Shown here: positions 57,871-64,000 of the stretch, in pieces | How the letters are laid out: each line of letters opens with the position of its first letter | Position numbering within the stretch: the stretch's first letter is position 1 | Assembly: GCA_014873095.1 (NCBI GenBank) | Contig: CP050848.1 | Coordinates: 3,531,850 to 3,595,849 of the forward strand | Length of the DNA: 64,000 nt | Direction: 5' to 3' | DNA from: Planctomycetales bacterium ZRK34 | GTDB taxonomy: Bacteria; Planctomycetota; Phycisphaerae; Phycisphaerales; Zrk34 | Notes under the pieces: generated by a model | What the model was told of the DNA's origin: nothing | Seen by the model: only the letters and a program-made list of their open reading frames with translations | Databases searched by the model: none | Translations under genes and position numbers: made by a program

Positions 57871-59907
57871 ATGGCGCGATATCTTCTTGCGATCATTCTC
57901 TGCATGACCTGCGCGGCGACGATCCGCGCGGCCGATCGATCCGACATAACCTACGACATCGTCATCTACGGCGGAACCAGCGCCGCGGTCACCGCGGCCG
58001 TTCAGGCTGCGCGGATGAATCGCTCGGTGGTCATCGTCAGCCCTGAAACCCGCCTCGGCGGGATGACCTCCGGCGGGCTCGGGTGGACCGACCACGGTCA
58101 GAAAAAAGCCATCGGCGGGCTAAGCCGTGAGTTCTTCCACGAGACCTGGCTGCATTATCAGAAGCCGTCCGCGTGGAAGCAGCAGCCCCAGGGCGAATAC
58201 ACACGCGGTGTCGGCGATGAACTGTGGTGGTATTTCGAGCCGCACGTGGCGCTGGACATTTTCAACTGGTGGATCAAGGACAACAACATACAGGTCGATC
58301 GCGACCAGTGGCTCGACCGTGAAAACGGCGTGAAGATGGACGGCGCCCGCATCGTCAGCATCACCATGCTCAGCGGCAAAACCTACCGCGGCAAAATGTT
58401 TATCGATGCCAGCTACGAAGGCGACCTCATGGCCGCCGCCGGCGTCAGCTATACCGTCGGGCGCGAGTCCAGCGACCTGCATGGCGAATCACTGGCCGGG
58501 GCGCGCTACTCGGGCCCGCTGCCGGAAGACCCGTACGTGAAGCCCGGCGATCCGTCCAGCGGATTGATTCACGGCGTGCACTTCACCCACCTGCGCGAAA
58601 CCGGATCCGGCGGCCCCGGTGTTCAGGCATACAACTACCGCCTGTGCATGACCGATGATCCGAGCAACGTCGTTCCGTTCACCAAGCCCGCCGACTACGA
58701 CCCGGCTCGCTATGAGCTTCACTTTCGCAGCTTCGAGTGCGGCGACACGAAAGAGCTCCCGCTGAAGCTCAGTGGCGTGCCCAACCACAAAACCGACACC
58801 AACAACCAGGGCCGCTTCTCCACCGACTACACCGCCGCGAGCTGGAAATACCCCGAAGCCAGCTACGCCGAGCGGCAGAAGATCATCGACGAACACGTGA
58901 GTTATCAGAAAGGTCTGCTGTGGGCGCTGGGTCACGAGTCGCGCGTGCCGCAGAAGTTCCGCGATCAGATGAAACCGTGGGGCCTGGCGAAAGACGAGTT
59001 TGTCGAAACCGATCACTGGCCGCATCAGATCTATGTGCGCGAAGCGCGACGGATGATCAGCGATGTGGTCATGACCGAGCATCACATCCGCAAGCGGGCC
59101 ATCGAACCGGACTCGGTGGGCATGGGTTCGTACACGATGGATTCGCATTCGGTCCAGCGGGCGGTCGATGAAAACGGCAAGCTGCGGATGGACGGCGGCA
59201 TGGGCGGGCGCGGCGTCAAGCCTTATCCGATCAGCTACCGCTCGATCAGGCCCAAGGCTTCACAGTGCGTGAACCTGCTGGTGCCGGTGTGCATGTCGGC
59301 GACGCACGTGGCGTATGGCTCGATCCGCATGGAACCGGTCTACATGATTCTCGGTCAGTCGGCAGCCACCGCCGCGTCATTGGCGATCGAGTCAGACACG
59401 ACCGTGCAGAATGTCGACTACGCGGCACTGCGCAAGCGATTGATCGACGACGGGCAATTGCTCGACTGGCCGCTGTACTTTGACACGTCAAAATACGAAG
59501 GGCTCGTGCTCGACGACACACAGGCGGAGTTGCACGGCTTATGGCGCGACAGCAGTCAGATCACGCCCTACATCGCCATGGGCTACGCACACGACGGCAA
59601 CGAACACAAAGGGCGGAACATGATGGTGTTCAAGCCCGATCTGAAACCGGGGCGCTACATCGTTCGGCTGGGTTATGTCCCCGCCAGCAACCGGGCGACG
59701 AACGTGCCCGTGGCCATCGTTCACGCCGGCGGCAAGACGACCGTGAGAGTTGACGAAACCCGCCCCCCAAGCGTGCAGGGAACATTCCAAACGCTGGGTG
59801 AGTTCGCCTTTGACGCGGATCATCCGGCCAAAGTCGTCGTTTTTAACTTCGAAACCGACGGTTTCGTCGTCGTCGACGCGATGCAGTTTGTCCGCGTGGA
59901 TGAATAA
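57871..59907 (+). CDS. Secreted FAD-dependent oxidoreductase
   Basis: The 678-residue protein has a signal peptide (RYLLAIILCMTCAATIRAA) and a FAD Rossmann start at about 28-60 (YDIVIYGGTSAAVTAAVQAA, then SVVIVSPETRLGGMTSGGLG), the signature of the FAD-dependent oxidoreductase group abundant in planctomycetes. RIVSITMLSGKTYRGKMFIDASYEGDL-type sequence marks the middle of the fold (GKMFIDASYEGDLMAA). The last 130 residues form a separate beta-sandwich (GRYIVRLGYVPASNRATNVP) like a xanthan lyase-type carbohydrate-binding module, so a sugar polymer may be the substrate context. Confidence 0.85.
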   Translation: MARYLLAIILCMTCAATIRAADRSDITYDIVIYGGTSAAVTAAVQAARMNRSVVIVSPETRLGGMTSGGLGWTDHGQKKAIGGLSREFFHETWLHYQKPSAWKQQPQGEYTRGVGDELWWYFEPHVALDIFNWWIKDNNIQVDRDQWLDRENGVKMDGARIVSITMLSGKTYRGKMFIDASYEGDLMAAAGVSYTVGRESSDLHGESLAGARYSGPLPEDPYVKPGDPSSGLIHGVHFTHLRETGSGGPGVQAYNYRLCMTDDPSNVVPFTKPADYDPARYELHFRSFECGDTKELPLKLSGVPNHKTDTNNQGRFSTDYTAASWKYPEASYAERQKIIDEHVSYQKGLLWALGHESRVPQKFRDQMKPWGLAKDEFVETDHWPHQIYVREARRMISDVVMTEHHIRKRAIEPDSVGMGSYTMDSHSVQRAVDENGKLRMDGGMGGRGVKPYPISYRSIRPKASQCVNLLVPVCMSATHVAYGSIRMEPVYMILGQSAATAASLAIESDTTVQNVDYAALRKRLIDDGQLLDWPLYFDTSKYEGLVLDDTQAELHGLWRDSSQITPYIAMGYAHDGNEHKGRNMMVFKPDLKPGRYIVRLGYVPASNRATNVPVAIVHAGGKTTVRVDETRPPSVQGTFQTLGEFAFDADHPAKVVVFNFETDGFVVVDAMQFVRVDE

Positions 59908-60024
59908 GATCGGCCGGGTCCGGCGTTCGACTCAACGGTGAACTGGTCATACAGTTTTCCGTAGGCATCGTATCGCAGCATTTTCAGTTGAATCTTGCGC
60001 CAGTTCGGGCCCGGAGACGCCTTG

Positions 60025-63000
60025 ATGAAACGATCGCATGATCGGTGCGTGATTCGTTGTGCGCTTGGTGTATTGTTTACGCTGGGGTGGATCAGCTTGA
60101 TGTTTGTCGCGGCTACGACACGAGCCGCTGACTCTGCCGCGCCCGAAGACACGAACGCCGACAAGCCCGTCAGCTACTACACCCAGATTCGGCCGATCTT
60201 TCAGGCCCAGTGCCACGGGTGTCATCAGCCGGCCAAGGCCAAGGGCAAGTATGTGATGACGTCGTTCGATCGACTCCTTGCGGGGGGTGATTCCGGCGAT
60301 GTCGCGATTGTCGCATCGCATCCCGATAAGAGTTATCTGCTCGATCAGATCATCCCGCTGAACGGTCGAGCGGAGATGCCCAAAGACGAAGAGCCGCTGA
60401 CCGAACCGCAGATCGCGCTGATCAAGCGCTGGATAGCCGAAGGCGCCCGTGATGACACGCCGGCCAACGCAGCCCCACGTTTCGATCGTGACCACCCGCC
60501 GCTGTATTCCCGTCAGCCGGTCGTCACGTCCATGGCAGTCTCACCCGACGGCTCGATGATCGCCGTGGCGGGGTTTCACGAAGTGTTGTTGTTGAACGCC
60601 GACGGATCGCAACGCATCGGTCGACTCATCGGCATGTCGCAGCGCATCACCAGTGTGCGGTTTTCACCCGACGGGTCGCGCCTTGCCGTGACAGGCGGTC
60701 TGCCGGCCCGCATGGGTGAGGTGCAGATATGGGATGTCGGCAAACAGGAACTGATCGTGTCGACGCCCGTCAGCTATGACACGGTTTACGGGGCAAGCTG
60801 GTCGCCGGATGGCAAGGCCGTCGCCTTTGGGTGTGCCGACAACACGGTGCGCGCCATCGATGCGAAAACCGGCAAGCAGGTGTTCTTCAACGGGGCGCAC
60901 AATGACTGGGTGCTCGACACGGTCTTCACCGCCGACGGCAAGCAACTTGTTTCCGTCGGGCGCGACATGACCACGAAGCTGCACGAATATGCCGAGCAGC
61001 GGTTCATCGACAATGTGACCTCGATCACGCCCGGCGCGCTGAAGGGCGGCATACTCGCCGTCGCCCGCCACCCGTCGCGCGACGAAATCGTCATCGGCGG
61101 ATCGGACGGCGTGCCGAAGGTCTATCGCATGCATCGACAGACCAAACGCCGCATTGGTGATGACGCCAACATCATCCGTGTGTTGCCGGGACTGCGCGGG
61201 CGGGTGAATACCGTGGCTGTCAGTGCTGACGGATCGATGATCGCGGCCGGCAGTTCGCTAGACGGCTCCGGCGAGGTCGTGCTCTATGCCTACGACTTCG
61301 ACGGGACGTTACCGGACAACATCAAAAAAATCATGGCCAAGCGCCTGCGTGATCGTAAACCCGACGAACGGGCGGCCGTCGAAAAGTACAAGACCGAAGG
61401 CATCAACACGCTGGCTCGGATCAATGTGCCCGAATCGGCGGTTTACGCTGTTTCGTTTTCACCGGACGGCAAAACGCTCGCCGTGGCCGGTTCCGATGGA
61501 ATGGTTCGACTCATCGAGACAGCTGATGGGAATATTCGCAATGCCTTTGCGCCGGCTCCGGTGCAGGCTGAACTCGCCGCCTCGCAGTCAGAGGATGTTC
61601 CGAACGTCGACTTCATTCTCGATGTGAACCCGATCATTTCACGTATCGGGTGCAACGCCGGCACATGCCACGGCGCGGCCAAGGGTAAAAACGGGTTCAA
61701 GCTCTCACTACGTGGTTACGATGCGCTGTTCGACGTGCGCGCCCTGACGGATGATCACGCGGCGCGGCGGATCAATCTTGCCTCGCCGGATGATTCACTG
61801 ATGCTGTTGAAAGCGACCGGCGCGGTCCCGCACGAAGGCGGGCAACTCATCGAGCCGGGCGATCGGTACTACAAGACACTGCGGGCCTGGATTGCCCGTG
61901 GGGCGAAGTTGAATCGTGATGTGCCCCGCGTGGCGAAGATCAACATCACGCCGCTGAACCCCGTGCTGGACCGGGCGGCAGATCGACAGCCGATGCGCGT
62001 CGTGGCGACATACACCGATGGCTCGACGCGTGAAGTCACGCATGAAGCATTCGTTGAATCAGGCAACACCGAAGTGGCGATCGCTGACCGTGACGGCGCG
62101 CTCACCGCTGTGCGGCGCGGCGAAGCGCCCGTGCTGGCGCGTTACGAAGGCGCTTATGCGGCGACGACGTTGACGGTCATGGGTGATCGCGAGGGATTTG
62201 TGTGGAAACAGCCGCCGACGTGGGGGCGCATCGATGAGTTGGTGGCGGACAAGTGGCAACGGATGAAAATCGAGCCGTCGGACTTGTGTACCGATGCGGA
62301 ATTCCTGCGACGCGTGACGCTCGACTTGACGGGACTTCCGCCGACAGCCGACGAACTTCATGCCTTCCTCGCCGACAAGTCCGATGTGCAGGCCAAGCGG
62401 GCGGCTCTTGTCGACCGGTTGATCGGGTCCGAGGCGTTTGTTGAGCGATGGACCAACAAGTGGGCCGACCTGCTGCAGGTCAACAGCAAGTTTCTCGGAC
62501 GGCCCGGCGCCACGGCGCTGCGTCAGTGGATCCGCAAACAGGTCGCCGACGACACGCCATACGACGAATTCGTCCGCAAGATCATCACGGCCGAGGGGTC
62601 GAACAAGGACAACCCCGCCGCGTCGTATTACAAGATTCTCCGCGACCCGGCCGACACGATGGAAAACACGACGCACCTGTTCCTGGCAATCCGTTTTAAC
62701 TGCAACAAGTGCCACGATCATCCCTTTGAGCGGTGGACACAGGATCAGTATTACGAGACGGCGGCCTTCTTCGCCCGCGTCGGACTCAATCGCGATCCCG
62801 CCAGCGGCGACAAGAAGATCGGCGGCACCGCGGTTGAAGGCGCCAAGCCACTGTACGAGATCGTCTCCGACAAACCCGACGGTGAAATCACGCACGAGCG
62901 CACCCAGCAGGTCGCCAGGCCCACGCTGCCGTTTGAGTGTGACTACCCGACCTCGGAGGATGCCACACGACGCCAACGTTTCGCCGCGTGGTTGACTTCG

Positions 63001-64000
63001 CCGGACAATCCGTACTTCGCCCGCAGCTATGCGAATCGCCTGTGGGGGTATCTGTTCGGCGTCGGCATCATCGAGCCGATCGATGACATCCGTGCCTCGA
63101 ATCCACCGACAAACCCGAAGCTGCTGGACTATCTGACCCAGCGGCTCGTCGAGTCGGGTTTTGACAGCCGCAAGGTGCTCTCGGAAATCTGCAAATCACG
63201 GACGTATCAGCTTTCGTTGCGTTCGAACAAGTGGAACGAGGATGACCGGATCAACTACTCGCACGCAATCCCCCGTCGCCTGCCGGCCGAGGTGTTGTAC
63301 GACACGGTGCATGTTTCACTCGGGGCCGAGTCTCGCATTCCGGGTGTACCGGCGGGGACGCGCGCCGCGGCGTTGCCGGATGTGGGCGTGACCTTGCCGG
63401 ATGGATTTTTGAATACGTTCGGGCGACCGGCGCGAGAAAGCGCTTGCGAATGTGAACGCAGCAACGATCTGCAACTCGGGCCGGTGATGGCGCTGGTCAG
63501 CGGGCCGACGGTCGCCAACGCAATCGCTGATCCGAACAACGCGCTGGCCAAACTTGTTGCCGGTGAGTCCGATGATCACAAGTTGATCGATGCGGTGTTC
63601 CGCCGCGTGGTGAATCGCCCCGCGACAGCCCCGGAAATCGATGCCACACTGCAAGAGCTTGACGCAATTCGGACAGACTACGCCACGCTCGCCGCTGCCC
63701 TCAAAGTTGAAGAAGACAAACACGCCCCGGACATCGCCAAACGTGAAGCGGCCCGTCAGCGGCGCATCGCCCAGGCGAAGGCTGCGCTTGATGCGTATGA
63801 AAAGAAATTGCCGGCAGTCATTGCAGCCTGGGCTGAACATCAGCACGCCACGCGCTGGACGGTGCTCAAGCCAGCGGAGCTGTTCGCTGACAGCGGAACG
63901 CAGTTCGCCGTCGAAACCGACGGGGCGATCTTCGCCTTGGGGCCGAACCAGAAAGATGTGTACACGTTCGTGTCGCAGGTCGATGCGACAAAGATCACCG
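60025..64000 (+). CDS. PSCyt1/WD-repeat/DUF1549-DUF1553 protein, 3' end outside window
   Basis: GGAG precedes ATG 60025; the frame is open to the window end (1325 codons). A signal helix ([20 protein letters not shown]) is followed by a cytochrome c-type site CHGCH at about residue 65. WD-like repeats follow ([50 protein letters not shown]). Then come GCNAGTCHG, a DUF1549 domain with [12 protein letters not shown] and a DUF1553 start ([20 protein letters not shown]). Such proteins are planctomycete hallmarks and usually precede a DUF1501 gene; redox or sulfatase-linked polysaccharide breakdown is suspected. Confidence 0.9.
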   Translation, partial: MKRSHDRCVIRCALGVLFTLGWISLMFVAATTRAADSAAPEDTNADKPVSYYTQIRPIFQAQCHGCHQPAKAKGKYVMTSFDRLLAGGDSGDVAIVASHPDKSYLLDQIIPLNGRAEMPKDEEPLTEPQIALIKRWIAEGARDDTPANAAPRFDRDHPPLYSRQPVVTSMAVSPDGSMIAVAGFHEVLLLNADGSQRIGRLIGMSQRITSVRFSPDGSRLAVTGGLPARMGEVQIWDVGKQELIVSTPVSYDTVYGASWSPDGKAVAFGCADNTVRAIDAKTGKQVFFNGAHNDWVLDTVFTADGKQLVSVGRDMTTKLHEYAEQRFIDNVTSITPGALKGGILAVARHPSRDEIVIGGSDGVPKVYRMHRQTKRRIGDDANIIRVLPGLRGRVNTVAVSADGSMIAAGSSLDGSGEVVLYAYDFDGTLPDNIKKIMAKRLRDRKPDERAAVEKYKTEGINTLARINVPESAVYAVSFSPDGKTLAVAGSDGMVRLIETADGNIRNAFAPAPVQAELAASQSEDVPNVDFILDVNPIISRIGCNAGTCHGAAKGKNGFKLSLRGYDALFDVRALTDDHAARRINLASPDDSLMLLKATGAVPHEGGQLIEPGDRYYKTLRAWIARGAKLNRDVPRVAKINITPLNPVLDRAADRQPMRVVATYTDGSTREVTHEAFVESGNTEVAIADRDGALTAVRRGEAPVLARYEGAYAATTLTVMGDREGFVWKQPPTWGRIDELVADKWQRMKIEPSDLCTDAEFLRRVTLDLTGLPPTADELHAFLADKSDVQAKRAALVDRLIGSEAFVERWTNKWADLLQVNSKFLGRPGATALRQWIRKQVADDTPYDEFVRKIITAEGSNKDNPAASYYKILRDPADTMENTTHLFLAIRFNCNKCHDHPFERWTQDQYYETAAFFARVGLNRDPASGDKKIGGTAVEGAKPLYEIVSDKPDGEITHERTQQVARPTLPFECDYPTSEDATRRQRFAAWLTSPDNPYFARSYANRLWGYLFGVGIIEPIDDIRASNPPTNPKLLDYLTQRLVESGFDSRKVLSEICKSRTYQLSLRSNKWNEDDRINYSHAIPRRLPAEVLYDTVHVSLGAESRIPGVPAGTRAAALPDVGVTLPDGFLNTFGRPARESACECERSNDLQLGPVMALVSGPTVANAIADPNNALAKLVAGESDDHKLIDAVFRRVVNRPATAPEIDATLQELDAIRTDYATLAAALKVEEDKHAPDIAKREAARQRRIAQAKAALDAYEKKLPAVIAAWAEHQHATRWTVLKPAELFADSGTQFAVETDGAIFALGPNQKDVYTFVSQVDATKIT

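Noticed and set aside
55641..57947. 768-codon - strand frame opposite the FHA protein
   Set aside because: The FHA and DnaJ motifs on the + strand are unambiguous.

Overview
The window is GC-rich DNA from a bacterium of the phylum Planctomycetota, most likely class Phycisphaerae. The evidence is a run of lineage-typical proteins: a PSCyt1/DUF1549-type cytochrome with WD repeats, an MJ0042-type zinc finger protein, a planctomycete-style ECF sigma with a FecR regulator, a PEP-CTERM protein, prepilin-like proteins, a DUF1570 peptidase and a flagellin. Taxonomy is inferred from gene content only.

Positions 1 to about 23,000 are the right part of a tailed (siphovirus-type) prophage next to a tRNA-Gly(CCC) at 23001-23073. 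Terminase, portal and capsid genes must lie left of the window. The rightward module (1-9 kb) holds two sugar/glycan-type genes, head-tail joining and tail genes, a tail assembly chaperone with a textbook -1 frameshift signal, a short tape measure protein, distal tail proteins and Cys-rich proteins. The leftward module (22-9 kb) holds a replication protein with iterons inside its gene, ParB, a tyrosine integrase, a DNA polymerase beta-like enzyme, an HTH protein, many small ATGA-overlapping genes and a pseudopilin. A 14-bp palindrome, ATTAC-N4-GTAAT, occurs four times in the prophage and was not seen outside it. The 0.8 kb before the tRNA is non-coding and hairpin-rich; it contains a candidate small structured RNA with its own promoter and terminator.

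Positions 23.4-32.7 kb hold a leftward four-gene operon. Each protein has a trypsin-like N-terminal region followed by a long beta-propeller-like region. Only the first gene keeps a full Ser-His-Asp triad; the other three look like membrane-bound or secreted pseudoproteases. This is the best candidate for an undescribed host system.

Positions 32.9-40.7 kb hold flagellin, an RRM protein with a DUF2934 protein, a DUF1570 metallopeptidase, a PRC-barrel protein, an M14 carboxypeptidase and a sugar isomerase-like protein. Positions 40.8-44.3 kb hold a sigma/FecR/PEP-CTERM/pseudopilin cluster in which the FecR protein carries a copy of the neighbouring PEP-CTERM protein's domain. Positions 44.4-64 kb hold two lipoproteins flanking a complete IS4-like insertion sequence (20-bp perfect inverted repeats, 9-bp target duplication), an amidohydrolase, a beta-hydroxyacid dehydrogenase, a lipoprotein followed by ResB and CcsA (cytochrome c maturation, system II), 3-methyladenine glycosylase, a DnaJ/coiled-coil/FHA fusion, a secreted FAD oxidoreductase and the start of a large PSCyt/DUF1549 protein cut by the window end.
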